From assembly GCF_014904735.1 (NCBI RefSeq), contig NZ_JACZCR010000027.1, positions 62,001 through 126,000 on the forward strand: a stretch of 64,000 nucleotides of DNA. Direction: 5' to 3'. The notes below the pieces were generated by a model. That model was not told the DNA's origin. It saw only the letters and a program-made list of their open reading frames with translations, and searched no databases. Numbering within the stretch: the stretch's first letter is position 1; the number at the start of each line of letters is the position of its first letter. The DNA is from Microbulbifer hainanensis (GTDB lineage: Bacteria > Pseudomonadota > Gammaproteobacteria > Pseudomonadales > Cellvibrionaceae). Position numbers and translations under genes: made by a program. Below are positions 45,998-55,312 of this stretch, one piece after another.

Positions 45998-47019
45998 TGA
46001 GCGTACATAATCTGGATGGCCTTGCGCCCGCGATCAGAGAGCCACAACAAGATAGTGATATTGAGTTATCCATAGTGATTCCCGTCTTCAATGAAGAGGC
46101 TGTCCTGGATGCACTTTTTTCGCGTCTTTACGCCGCGATGGATCGGCTGCAGCGCTCTTATGAAATAATCTTTGTTGATGACGGCAGTCGGGATCGCTCT
46201 GTGGCAATGTTACGCCAGCAGTATCAAGAGCGTCCGGATGTCACCCGCGTCGTGGTTCTCAGGGCCAATGCAGGGCAGCACGCCGCTATTCTTTCTGGCT
46301 TTGAGCAGGCGCGCGGTGAATTCATCATTACCCTGGATTCGGACCTGCAGAACCCGCCGGAGGATATAGACAAGTTGGTGGCCAAGCTGGATGAAGGTCA
46401 CGACTATGTCGGCTCCATTCGTCACCGTCGAATGGACTCAAAATGGCGTGATTATTCATCGAAACTGATGAATCGCCTGCGAGAGCGCATTACCGATATT
46501 CGCATGACGGATCAAGGCTGTATGTTTCGTGCCTACCATAGGGACATCGTCAGGGCGGTACTGGATTCCCGCGAATCTCAGACGTATATACCAGCTTTGG
46601 CTTATATGTATGCTGCCAATCCCACCGAAGTGGTAGTCCAACATGAAGAACGCGCCGCCGGTGAATCCAAGTATTCCCTCTTCAAGCTCATTCATCTCAA
46701 TTTTGATCTGATGACCAGCTTTTCCATATTGCCACTGCAGATTTTTTCCGTGGTTGGCATGCTGGTATCAATTTTTTCATTCCTTTTTGTATTATTTCTG
46801 GGCGTACGCCGGCTCGTGGTCGGATCGGAAGTGGAAGGTGTCTTTACCCTGTTTGCGATTGCCTTCTTTATTCTGGGTGTTCTTTTGTTTGCAGTAGGCA
46901 TTCTTGGGGAATATGTGGGGCGGATCTATGTACAGGTAAGAAATCGTCCCCGTTTCCTGGTGAAGACCATTTTGCAAAAGCCTCTGGACTTGTCGGGTGA
47001 TGGGAGTCAGCAGGATTAA
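45994..47019 (+). CDS. arnC: Undecaprenyl-phosphate 4-deoxy-4-formamido-L-arabinose transferase
   Basis: A 341-residue GT2 enzyme attached to the membrane by two C-terminal helices (about 240-265 and 280-305). Catalytic segments are SIVIPVFNEEAVL, FVDDGSRDRS, TLDSDLQNPPED and MTDQGCMFRAY. It transfers formylated aminoarabinose from UDP to undecaprenyl phosphate on the cytoplasmic face. ATG at 45994 overlaps the arnB stop. The N-terminal 20 residues are a variable extension. Confidence 0.92.
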   Translation: MMSVHNLDGLAPAIREPQQDSDIELSIVIPVFNEEAVLDALFSRLYAAMDRLQRSYEIIFVDDGSRDRSVAMLRQQYQERPDVTRVVVLRANAGQHAAILSGFEQARGEFIITLDSDLQNPPEDIDKLVAKLDEGHDYVGSIRHRRMDSKWRDYSSKLMNRLRERITDIRMTDQGCMFRAYHRDIVRAVLDSRESQTYIPALAYMYAANPTEVVVQHEERAAGESKYSLFKLIHLNFDLMTSFSILPLQIFSVVGMLVSIFSFLFVLFLGVRRLVVGSEVEGVFTLFAIAFFILGVLLFAVGILGEYVGRIYVQVRNRPRFLVKTILQKPLDLSGDGSQQD

Positions 47020-47020
47020 G

Positions 47021-47977
47021 ATGAGCAGCCCAAGAAACAGAGTTGTCGTGTTCGCCTACCATAACGTTGGCGTATGCGGTTTTGAGGCACTGTTGGCCTG
47101 TGGCTTCGACATTCAACTGGTCGTGACCCATCAAGACAGCCCAACCGAAAATATCTGGTTTGCTAGCGTAGAGCGACTGGCGCAGAGGAATGGTATTCCA
47201 GTCATAAAGCCAGACAATCCGAATGATCCGGAGATTGTTGGGAAAATACGTCAATTAGCACCGGACTGGCTGTTCTCATTTTATTATCGACATTTACTTG
47301 GAGCGGAACTGCTAGAGATCCCCTCTGAGGGAGCATTCAATTTACATGGCTCCTTACTGCCAAAGTATCGTGGCCGTGTTCCCGTGAACTGGGCAATTAT
47401 TCTGGGGGAGAAAGAGACCGGGGCAAGCTTGCATCGAATGGTGGTGAAGCCTGACGCTGGCAATCTAGTCGACCAACAGTCTGTCCCCATTCTTCCCAAC
47501 GATACCGCCACGGATGTATTCCAGAAGGTGACCTGTGCGGCGGAAATGGTGCTTATGCGCACCCTGCCCAAGATGCTGGATGGGAGTGCCACGGAGATCC
47601 CACTGCGCCTCGATGAAGGCAGTTATTTCGGTGGCCGGAAGCCGGCAGACGGCCAGATAGACTGGTCTCAGTCCGCACTGCAGATTCACAATTTGATCAG
47701 AGCAGTCGCACCGCCCTACCCCGGTGCTTTTTTTGAGTTCGAAAATAGCAAATTGAAGTTCTTCGGCAGCTATTACCAGCACGATGCCGCAGTCGGAATG
47801 GAACCCAGACTTTATTGGGAGGGTGACTATTTGCGGGTGGATTGCCGGGACGGCCATCGCCTTACGATCACTCAAGCGGAGTGGGAAGAAAAGCCTCTAA
47901 CGGAGCAACTTTTTAAGCAATGTTTCGGTGAGGAATTAAGGCTTATCGGGAGCGTAAACGTTCACCCGGCAACTTGA
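47021..47977 (+). CDS. arnA: UDP-4-amino-4-deoxy-L-arabinose formyltransferase (stand-alone ArnA N-domain)
   Basis: From the ATG at 47021, one base after the arnC stop, the protein has 318 residues. It is the formyltransferase half of ArnA: FNLHGSLLPKYRGRVPVNWA contains the catalytic Asn and His, and KPDAGNLVDQ holds the catalytic Asp. The C-terminal OB-like domain is included (PPYPGAFF onward). In E. coli this domain is fused to the decarboxylase in a 660-residue protein; here the frame ends and the second activity is a separate gene 40 bases on. It formylates UDP-aminoarabinose with N10-formyl-tetrahydrofolate. Confidence 0.9.
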   Translation: MSSPRNRVVVFAYHNVGVCGFEALLACGFDIQLVVTHQDSPTENIWFASVERLAQRNGIPVIKPDNPNDPEIVGKIRQLAPDWLFSFYYRHLLGAELLEIPSEGAFNLHGSLLPKYRGRVPVNWAIILGEKETGASLHRMVVKPDAGNLVDQQSVPILPNDTATDVFQKVTCAAEMVLMRTLPKMLDGSATEIPLRLDEGSYFGGRKPADGQIDWSQSALQIHNLIRAVAPPYPGAFFEFENSKLKFFGSYYQHDAAVGMEPRLYWEGDYLRVDCRDGHRLTITQAEWEEKPLTEQLFKQCFGEELRLIGSVNVHPAT

Positions 47978-48017
47978 AGTATTTGCTTTAGCGCGTTATT
48001 GCGGAGACAGTAGATTG

Positions 48018-49061
48018 ATGAACATTTTAATATTAGGGGTTAACGGATTTATTGGCCACCACTTGTCCCAGCGGATTCTGGAGACGACCGACTGGAGCAT
48101 CTGGGGCATGGACATGCAGTCAAGCCGCATTGGCGACATCATGGATAATCCGCGATTCCACTTTTTTGAAGGTGATATTACGATCAACCACGAGTGGATC
48201 GAGTATCACGTTAAAAAATGTGACGTTGTACTGCCGCTCATCGCTATAGCCACCCCGGTAACCTATGTAAAAAACCCCTTGGCTGTATTCGAGCTCGACT
48301 TTGAAGCCAATCTCCCCATCGTTCGCTCCTGTGTGAAGTATGGAAAACGTGTGGTATTTCCGTCCACGTCTGAAGTTTATGGGATGTGCGATGATGCCGA
48401 GTTTCACCCCTATGAATCTAACCTGGTGCTCGGCCCCCTGACCAAGCCCCGCTGGATCTATTCCTGCTCCAAGCAACTGCTCGACAGGGTGATAGCAGCC
48501 TATGGGGAGCAGGAAGGGCTGGATTATACGTTGTTCCGACCTTTTAACTGGATGGGCCGCGGGCTGGATAATTTGCATGCGGCCAAGGAAGGTAGTTCCC
48601 GTGTTGTGACCCAGTTTCTCGGTCATATCGCTCGCGGTGAAGAAATCAAACTGGTTGATGGTGGCCAGCAGCGCCGCAGCTTTACGGATATCACCGACGG
48701 TATATCCGCACTGATGAAAATCATTGAAAACAAGGACGGCATTGCCACGGGAAAGATCTTTAATATCGGCAATCCCGGCAATGATATTTCCATCCGCGAA
48801 CTTGCGAATTTGATGCTGGATATCGCTAAAGATTTTCCGGAATACCGCACTGGCGCTGAGCAAGTGAAGCTTGTGGAAGTCCACAGCGATGAATATTACG
48901 GACAGGGGTACCAGGATATTCAGACCCGAGTGCCATTTATTGGGAATACCGAAACTGAACTGAATTGGGCGCCGAAAGTGGGTATTCGGGAAGCTCTCAT
49001 GAGTATTTTCAATGAATACAAAGATGAGATCGCCGACGCGCAAGCGCTACTGGATTGTTAG
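48018..49061 (+). CDS. UDP-glucuronate 4-dehydrogenase/decarboxylase (stand-alone ArnA C-domain)
   Basis: From the ATG at 48018 (a TTG at 48015 is adjacent) the protein has 347 residues. It is an extended SDR: Rossmann motif GVNGFIGHHLSQR, then FPSTSEVYGM with the Ser-Glu pair known from the ArnA decarboxylase, YSCSKQLLDRV with the catalytic Tyr-Lys, and RPFNWMGRGLD. It oxidises and decarboxylates UDP-glucuronate to UDP-4-keto-pentose, the first step of the pathway. Its separation from the formyltransferase is discussed as a finding. Confidence 0.9.
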   Translation: MNILILGVNGFIGHHLSQRILETTDWSIWGMDMQSSRIGDIMDNPRFHFFEGDITINHEWIEYHVKKCDVVLPLIAIATPVTYVKNPLAVFELDFEANLPIVRSCVKYGKRVVFPSTSEVYGMCDDAEFHPYESNLVLGPLTKPRWIYSCSKQLLDRVIAAYGEQEGLDYTLFRPFNWMGRGLDNLHAAKEGSSRVVTQFLGHIARGEEIKLVDGGQQRRSFTDITDGISALMKIIENKDGIATGKIFNIGNPGNDISIRELANLMLDIAKDFPEYRTGAEQVKLVEVHSDEYYGQGYQDIQTRVPFIGNTETELNWAPKVGIREALMSIFNEYKDEIADAQALLDC

Positions 49062-49072
49062 TGGAGTAACTG

Positions 49073-49966
49073 ATGCAGATTGCGCTTAAAGTGGATGTCG
49101 ATACCTATCGAGGTACTGTCGAAGGTGTACCGGCATTGCTGGAACTGTTCGCCCGCTACCAGGTGCCAGCGACCTTCCTATTTAGTTTGGGGCCGGATCA
49201 TACTGGCCGAGCACTGAGACGAGTATTTCGACCAGGATTTCTACGCAAGGTCCAACGGACGTCGGTTGCCAGCCACTATGGTTACAAGACGCTGATGTAC
49301 GGTGTCTTGTTACCGGGGCCCCATATCGCCCGGAAAGCCGGAGATGTTCTGCGACAGACTCGCGCTGCCGGCCATGAGGTTGGTATCCACTGCTACGACC
49401 ATGTGCGTTGGCAGGATTTCGTGGCCAAAAAAAGCCGGACGTGGACTGAGCGGGAAATGCGCAGGGCATACGATGCCTTTGTCGAGGCATTCGGTGATAG
49501 TCCCACCACCATCGGAGCCGCCGGCTGGCAACTGAACAAATACGTCATAGAGCTCGAGGAGCAAATGGGTTTTGCCTATGCCAGTGACGTTAGGGGCGCA
49601 GAGCCCTTTTATCCCAAAATGCAGGACCGAAGCAGCCGGTGCCTACAGATTCCAACCACCCTCCCTACCCTGGATGAATTGCTGGGCCGTGATGGCATTG
49701 ATGAATCGAATGTGGCGGAGCAGGTTTTGGCTGCCAGCCGGAAACCGGCAACCTATGGCCATGTCTATACTTTACATGCGGAACTGGAGGGAATGAAGCT
49801 GTTACCGGTCATGGAAAAGCTCCTGCAACAGTGGCAAGCCCAAGGGAACACGCTGGTTAGTCTGGAAGGATTCTATCGAACCCTCCCCCTTGAAGACATC
49901 ACCCGTAAAGAGGTTGTCTGGGGAGAAGTTGAGGGTCGCTCCGGACTGCTGGCTCTGGAAGGCTGA
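49073..49966 (+). CDS. arnD: 4-deoxy-4-formamido-L-arabinose-phosphoundecaprenol deformylase
   Basis: A 297-residue polysaccharide-deacetylase-fold protein. Metal and catalytic positions are seen in LKVDVDTYRGTVEGVP, GIHCYDHVRWQ and GAAGWQLNKY. It removes the formyl group from the lipid-linked sugar, making the pathway irreversible before flipping. It lies 11 bases after the decarboxylase gene and completes the arn operon T-E-B-C-A(FT)-A(DH)-D. Confidence 0.92.
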   Translation: MQIALKVDVDTYRGTVEGVPALLELFARYQVPATFLFSLGPDHTGRALRRVFRPGFLRKVQRTSVASHYGYKTLMYGVLLPGPHIARKAGDVLRQTRAAGHEVGIHCYDHVRWQDFVAKKSRTWTEREMRRAYDAFVEAFGDSPTTIGAAGWQLNKYVIELEEQMGFAYASDVRGAEPFYPKMQDRSSRCLQIPTTLPTLDELLGRDGIDESNVAEQVLAASRKPATYGHVYTLHAELEGMKLLPVMEKLLQQWQAQGNTLVSLEGFYRTLPLEDITRKEVVWGEVEGRSGLLALEG

Positions 49967-50103
49967 TCTCAGGCTGTTCTCTCTTCCCTTTTTGATTGCC
50001 TAAGGATTCAGGGTCTTCAAAATACTTTCTTGTATTGTTGATACTTGGAGGTCCAGGCAATGGATTGGCAAAGGCTTGCTGCGACGGGTATGGAGGCTTT
50101 TCG

Positions 50104-50931
50104 ATGAAGTCGATAAGCAGACCAAAATTCTATTGGTTACTCGTCGCCTGTCTTCTCTCCCTCGCTGCACAAGCTCAAACCCTCCAACTACCCGAACAGG
50201 TTGGCGCCGCGAAGCACGGCGTCTATGTGATCGCCCATCGCGGCGTTCATCGCGGGATTCCGGAAAACTCCCTGCCGGCCTATGCCAAAGCCATAGAGCT
50301 GGGTTGTGATTTTATTGAGGTGGATATACGCCGCACTCGGGATGGAAAGTTCGTCAGCATCCACAACCCGACAATAGACGCCTACGCGGAAGGTGAATCC
50401 GGAAAAGTAAGCGACATGACGTTGCAGCAAATAAAGGCGCTGGATATTGGTTCAGCCGTTGGACCCCAGTGGAGAGATACCCGGGTCCCCACATTGGAAG
50501 AAATATTGGAGCTTGCCAAAGGGAAAGTTGGAATCTACCTCGATCTTAAAGTGCCCGCGGTAGCGGAATTGCTACAGATTATCAAGCAGTATGATATGGA
50601 GCATAGCGTTGTCTGGTATATCCCGATGAATTTCTACCTGGAGACTGGTCGCGACGATTTCGGACAATCACTGCCGATGCCAGATCCCCATTCCTATGAA
50701 AATCTGGGCGATTTGCTCGATAACCACAGTGTGCCGCTGGTGGCCACAGATATGGGCGTACTCTCCAAGGATTTTGTCACCCGGGCACATGCCAGAAACA
50801 CGATGGTTTTTGTCGATGAGGATGACGGCTCTGAGGTGGAATGGGCGCAGATTTTGCGCTGGAACACCGATGGTATCCAGACGGATCACCCGGAAAAGTT
50901 GATCGAGTTTCTGAAAAGGCAGAAGCAGTAG
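50104..50931 (+). CDS. Secreted glycerophosphodiester phosphodiesterase family protein
   Basis: From the ATG at 50104, with GGAGG eight bases upstream, the protein has 275 residues; a longer frame from 49996 lacks a ribosome site. A signal peptide ends near AAQAQ (residue 24). GDPD motifs are complete: VIAHRGVHRGIPENSLPAY, FIEVDIRRTRDGK and SIHNPTID, giving the His/Glu/Asp/His metal and catalytic set. The enzyme would cleave glycerophosphodiesters or a related lipid head group in the periplasm. It follows arnD by 137 bases on the same strand, so it may belong to the same envelope programme. Confidence 0.87.
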   Translation: MKSISRPKFYWLLVACLLSLAAQAQTLQLPEQVGAAKHGVYVIAHRGVHRGIPENSLPAYAKAIELGCDFIEVDIRRTRDGKFVSIHNPTIDAYAEGESGKVSDMTLQQIKALDIGSAVGPQWRDTRVPTLEEILELAKGKVGIYLDLKVPAVAELLQIIKQYDMEHSVVWYIPMNFYLETGRDDFGQSLPMPDPHSYENLGDLLDNHSVPLVATDMGVLSKDFVTRAHARNTMVFVDEDDGSEVEWAQILRWNTDGIQTDHPEKLIEFLKRQKQ

Positions 50932-51022
50932 TGCTTCCAAGCCCTTATTCTCTGGGGATGAAATAAGAATCCGGGCGCGCTATTCACGCGCCGGGACAAT
51001 GGACATTCTAAGTATCGCCAGA

Positions 51023-53398
51023 CTAATTCTCCGACTGACTGCTCGCCTGGAGTGTTTCTGATCTCGATTCCGCCTGGCCAAATTCAGCGCGCTGCTTCTC
51101 ATTTTGCACACGTTGAGGCCGATAGTCCGGCTCGAACAGGTGCCCAGCAATATTTACCGGCGTATCGCCTGGAATCAGGAGATCCTGTGGGCGCATTGGA
51201 TCCGGCTGGCTGTAGTCGCACACACCGTCTGGGAAAATTCTGTGCATCTCGTCCATACGGGCGATGACTTCACCAGTGTGGGATCCGTAGAGTCCCTTCG
51301 ACACGGCCCGTTCTACCGGCTGCAGGGCACACTTGAAGACGTCGCCGCTGATTGGGGCCCCGGCCACCTGCCGCGAAGTGCTGTAGATCGGGTACTCCTG
51401 CATGCACTTTCCTGCCGCCTGTCCGTTCCAGGCGCCGTTCCATACCTGCGGCCCAGCGGCTACCACCTCGCCATTTTTGTCGAAGCACTGGTCGACGGCG
51501 TCTTCTGGCCGGTTGCCTGCCACACCGGCCTCGGGGTGTTCGATAATATTCAGCATCCAGCGGTCAATCGTTTTCAGGGCCTTCTCCAGGGGTGAGTAAT
51601 TCTTTTGGCTGACCCAGATCAACTGGTTATCAAAGTGACCGCGGGCACGGCGAATACGCTCGCGGGCGGAGAAAGACGCCGAACTGTGGTGCATGTTCAA
51701 TTCGCCATCGAGGTAGTGTCTCAGGTCGATAATCGGGATCTCCACATCGCCGAGAAAGATGTGGCCGGAACGGTAGATGCCTTCAACGGCTTCACGACTG
51801 GCACGACTGCGTGTGGCGGGTTTATCCATAGTGCCCAGGTTCATGTTCTGGTCACTCCAGATTGAAAATTCCGGAGGCAGGAGATTGCCGTTCAGGAACC
51901 AGAACTTTTCATTCGTCTGCTCTTGCGGTGACTTCCAGCCACCGATTGTGGCGTTCAGCTTCAGGAACGTCGCCATCGTGATGTCGCCACTGACCAGGGC
52001 CTCGAGGCCATACTGCACGCCTTCGTTGTCCCAAGTGCTGTTCGCATAGCCCGTGGAATCGGCGCCGTAGAAACGGCGCAGGTCCTCCCAGTGGGACCAG
52101 TGGGTCCTGCGCCCGGTATCCTTGTCAAAGTTGTTGATGAAATCGACAAAGTTTGGGTTGTTGACTCGCGGCACCAGCCCCCGCCAGCTCTGGGCGCACT
52201 CGGTGGTCCCTTCGACATCGTGCCGGTAGCGGCTGTCGAACAGGGATGCAGCCTGCTTCATCTTGTGGAAGCGGTCGACGACATCGTTGCTGGCTGAAAG
52301 CCCCTCAAGGAGCGTACGCTCTGCCGCCTTTCGCCACAGTGGGTTTTCCCCATCGACGACATCGAAGAAATATTCCAGGGGTTCGCAATCGAACACGTAG
52401 ATGGTCTGCGTGACCATGTCGGGAAATGAGTACAGCGGAATGGCTGCATCCAGCAGGCCCGGTGCATTCTGCGCAAACAAGTATTGCTGGATGGCCCCGC
52501 CAGATCCGCCGATGCCGACGGTATACATTGGCTCCCCGTACAGGGCGGTGAATTGCCGCTTGAGACGGCGGGCCGTATCTTCGGCGAGCCAGATGTTGTA
52601 GTGATTACTGGTCCGATTGGCGGTGGAATATACAACAGCGTAACCCTTCGCAAGCTCGACCGCTCGGCGATCCAGAATGTCTCCTACGCCAATATTGCCC
52701 TGGCGGCGACCGATACCGACCCCTCCGCGCAACTGGTAGATAAGCCTGCGGTTCCAATGGTCGGGGCTGGGTTTGCTTAACGACTCCTCACTGCCGCGCA
52801 GCACCGCAATCGCGTAGAAGAAGCGGTTGATAGTGCCGGTCTCAAGGCGCACGACGAAATCCACCTCACGGCCATTCACCTTGACCCGAGCGATATCGTC
52901 TTTGGCTTCTTCGAGGGGATGAAATTCGCCATCAGTGCTGCTGCGATAGAAGTAGCCGGCTTGTGTTACGTGCCCACAATCGCGGCTGTAACCGGCAATC
53001 TCTGCGGTATCACTGCCGTCCTCATTCCGCACAAAGACCGGGACGCCCTCGCGCCGCTGATTGTCGATGACAGGCTGCTGTCTCGTAACGTTATTTTGGC
53101 CGCAGTAGAAAGGATACACGGGAGGACCGGCAAACAGCGCCGTTACCGGGCCTACTTCGCCTATCGCAATCGGGAATGAAAATGATTCGGGTGGACGCGC
53201 CATCTGGCGCGGATGTAAACCCGAGTACGGGGGCGTGGGCTTGTGATCCAGTGCGCCGATGGGTACACCCATTACCGGCGCCTCCGGCACCCCGTCAAAC
53301 CTGGGTAGCTTGTTGTATACATACCAGCTACCTGTGGCCAGAGATACGAACAGAACAATGACTGCCCAGCTGAGAATTCCCGATTTCCGCAACGACAT
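51023..53398 (-). CDS. DUF6351 family protein, putative secreted alpha/beta hydrolase
   Basis: From the ATG at 53398, with GGAG six bases upstream, the protein has 791 residues; a longer start at 53425 is less likely. A single N-terminal hydrophobic segment (about 8-25) suggests a signal or anchor. The central part has LIYQLRGGVGIGRR as a probable oxyanion strand and VGIGGSGGAIQQYL with Ser299 as the probable nucleophile of a hydrolase fold. The rest is rich in Trp, Asp and His (HWSHWEDLRRFYG, HYLDGELNMHHSS). DUF6351 is uncharacterised; a large extracellular esterase or depolymerase is plausible. It stands alone. Confidence 0.75.
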   Translation of the reverse strand: MSLRKSGILSWAVIVLFVSLATGSWYVYNKLPRFDGVPEAPVMGVPIGALDHKPTPPYSGLHPRQMARPPESFSFPIAIGEVGPVTALFAGPPVYPFYCGQNNVTRQQPVIDNQRREGVPVFVRNEDGSDTAEIAGYSRDCGHVTQAGYFYRSSTDGEFHPLEEAKDDIARVKVNGREVDFVVRLETGTINRFFYAIAVLRGSEESLSKPSPDHWNRRLIYQLRGGVGIGRRQGNIGVGDILDRRAVELAKGYAVVYSTANRTSNHYNIWLAEDTARRLKRQFTALYGEPMYTVGIGGSGGAIQQYLFAQNAPGLLDAAIPLYSFPDMVTQTIYVFDCEPLEYFFDVVDGENPLWRKAAERTLLEGLSASNDVVDRFHKMKQAASLFDSRYRHDVEGTTECAQSWRGLVPRVNNPNFVDFINNFDKDTGRRTHWSHWEDLRRFYGADSTGYANSTWDNEGVQYGLEALVSGDITMATFLKLNATIGGWKSPQEQTNEKFWFLNGNLLPPEFSIWSDQNMNLGTMDKPATRSRASREAVEGIYRSGHIFLGDVEIPIIDLRHYLDGELNMHHSSASFSARERIRRARGHFDNQLIWVSQKNYSPLEKALKTIDRWMLNIIEHPEAGVAGNRPEDAVDQCFDKNGEVVAAGPQVWNGAWNGQAAGKCMQEYPIYSTSRQVAGAPISGDVFKCALQPVERAVSKGLYGSHTGEVIARMDEMHRIFPDGVCDYSQPDPMRPQDLLIPGDTPVNIAGHLFEPDYRPQRVQNEKQRAEFGQAESRSETLQASSQSEN

Positions 53399-53844
53399 AA
53401 CTGACTCCGCAGTTGCCAATTTCATTATCTTTAGCGTCTGAGTAAATACACGAATGGGCCGGCGAGCGCCGGGTGGCCGTGGTTTGTTTACCTGTTATTT
53501 CTGAAGTGGGCGGGCCGGCTGCCCTGAAGGTCAGGTGCATTCTCGTCGATGAAGGTGGCGTAACCGGGTTTGCTGCCCTTACCCAAGTGTAGTACTTGTC
53601 GCCTGAAGCGCTGCCCTGGAAGCGCACTTTGTATCGGTTATGCGGTGAGTGGTCGAGCCGATGCGTTACCCATTGCGTTTGGTGGGAAATGATGCCGCAG
53701 TCAAGAAGTACGGCCAGATGCTATGGGAGGTGGATTTTAATCCAATGGGGCGCGTCTGCTGTGCCGGATGGCAATGGGCAAAGGTGCATTTTGCGGGGGC
53801 TAGACTTGAATATCGATCATTCCGGCACGACACAGGAAGTGGCG
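53399..53844. other. Divergent intergenic region, DUF6351 to DUF202
   Basis: About 445 bases. An open plus-strand frame at 53649-53864 (YPLRLVGNDAAVKKYGQML) has some protein-like character, but it overlaps the DUF202 start and matches no family I know. The remainder should hold the two divergent promoters. Confidence 0.4.
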
Positions 53845-54165
53845 ATGGCGACAAAATTCACTGATCACGCCGCCAACGAGAGAACGTTCCTCGCATGGGT
53901 TCGAACGGCGATCGCCGTCGTCGGTTTTGGTCTCGCTGTTGGCCGTCTGAGCGACAGACCGCCCTCCGCCTGGTCAGAGGTCGCTTTACTCCTGACTGGC
54001 GGTGTCGTTGTACTGTTATCTTATTGCCGAATGCAGGTACAGCGTCGGCGCATCAATAGTCCGGAGGGCCCCGACGACGCAGCGAGTCCTGTCGACCTGC
54101 TTTTACTGGCGCTGGTGCTCAGCCTGTTCGCACTGATGGCATCTTTTACCCTGCATCTGGTGTAG
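53845..54165 (+). CDS. DUF202 (YidH-like) small inner-membrane protein
   Basis: The start is the ATG at 53845, preceded by AGGAAG; the longer frame from 53596 has no family match. The 106-residue protein shows the DUF202 motif NERTFLAWVRTAIAVVGFGL and three membrane helices. YidH/YidG-type proteins have no known function. The gene is convergent with the hydrolase that follows, with 13 bases between stops. Confidence 0.85.
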   Translation: MATKFTDHAANERTFLAWVRTAIAVVGFGLAVGRLSDRPPSAWSEVALLLTGGVVVLLSYCRMQVQRRRINSPEGPDDAASPVDLLLLALVLSLFALMASFTLHLV

Positions 54166-54178
54166 CCGGCGGCTCAGC

Positions 54179-55156
54179 TCAGTGTTTGCGCTTGGTATCC
54201 AGAAAATCCGGGATCCTGGTTTCCAGCCAGTATTCCGGCCGCCACAGGCTCCCGCTAACAAAACCGACGTGACCGCCCTGCCGACTGATGGCCAGTTCTA
54301 CGCAGGAACTGACCTCGCTCTGGTTGGGAATAGCGGACGGGCAGATAAAGGGGTCGTCAGTGGCGTGAATAATCAGCGTAGGTCTGGCGATCCGGGACAG
54401 CAGCGGCTTACTGGAGGCGCGTGTGTAGTAGTCGTCCACATCGCGAAAGCCGTGCAGTGGTGCGGTAAAGGCGTCGTCAAAATTGCGGAAATTCACGAAA
54501 TTCTGTGGATTGTCGAGGTTCGGTAGTGCGCCGGCGAGACTGGAATCCCGTGCTTTTTGCTGCAGGCTGTTTTTCAGGCTCGTCAGAAGATGGCGCTGGT
54601 ACACGCGCGATAGCCCGGTATTGATACGGCGGCTACAGGCGTGCAGATCCATCGGCGCGGAAACCGCTACGGCCGCGCTCAGCGGGCTGCCCGCCCCGTC
54701 CTCGCCCAGCCATTTCAGCAGTACATTGCCGCCGAGTGAATAGCCGACCGCCATCAGCGGCGTGTTGGGCAGCTGCTTTTTCAGTTCTTCGGCGAGCCAG
54801 CGGGGATCATCGCTATCTCCGCTGTGGTAGGCACGCACGAGTTTATTGGGCACGCCACCACAACCGCGAAAATGCATGACCGCCACCTGGTAATTGCGCT
54901 TCAGCAACGCGTCCATGATGCCCTGGGCATAAGGTGAGGCAACGGATCCTTCCAGGCCGTGCAGAATCAGTACTAACGGTCGCTGCGGGTCGTCTTCCAG
55001 GGGCTGTGGGACATGGAGTCCCAGCTGGTCGCCATCAAGGGTGTAGTACCAGTGGCACTCCGTCGCTATCCACGGTTTCGGACGATTAAAACGGGAAAAA
55101 ATGGTCTGCAGATGGCAATTGCCCAGGCCTATGGCGGGCGAAAACTTCTCGGTCAT
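54179..55156 (-). CDS. YheT-type alpha/beta hydrolase
   Basis: A 325-residue member of the UPF0017/YheT group. The opening NCHLQTIFSRFNRP is a family mark; LILHGLEGS provides the oxyanion region, VGYSLGGN the nucleophile Ser (about residue 144), and a later HATDDPFICP and GGHVGFV the Asp and His. Substrates are likely short or medium-chain esters, but physiological function is unclear. It is a stand-alone gene with its start 156 bases from the DUF411 gene end. Confidence 0.88.
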   Translation of the reverse strand: MTEKFSPAIGLGNCHLQTIFSRFNRPKPWIATECHWYYTLDGDQLGLHVPQPLEDDPQRPLVLILHGLEGSVASPYAQGIMDALLKRNYQVAVMHFRGCGGVPNKLVRAYHSGDSDDPRWLAEELKKQLPNTPLMAVGYSLGGNVLLKWLGEDGAGSPLSAAVAVSAPMDLHACSRRINTGLSRVYQRHLLTSLKNSLQQKARDSSLAGALPNLDNPQNFVNFRNFDDAFTAPLHGFRDVDDYYTRASSKPLLSRIARPTLIIHATDDPFICPSAIPNQSEVSSCVELAISRQGGHVGFVSGSLWRPEYWLETRIPDFLDTKRKH

Positions 55157-55312
55157 GGGTTGGATCCGGCTTACTCAGTGGGAACCATACTGAGATTGGC
55201 CGAAAAACAAAAGCAGAGATGCTGAAGTATGGAGTGCGGCCAATCGGATACGGCCCGCGAGTGGTTATGTCTCCCGACGAATGCAGGCGGCGGAACCTTA
55301 GGGCGCCTGCAA

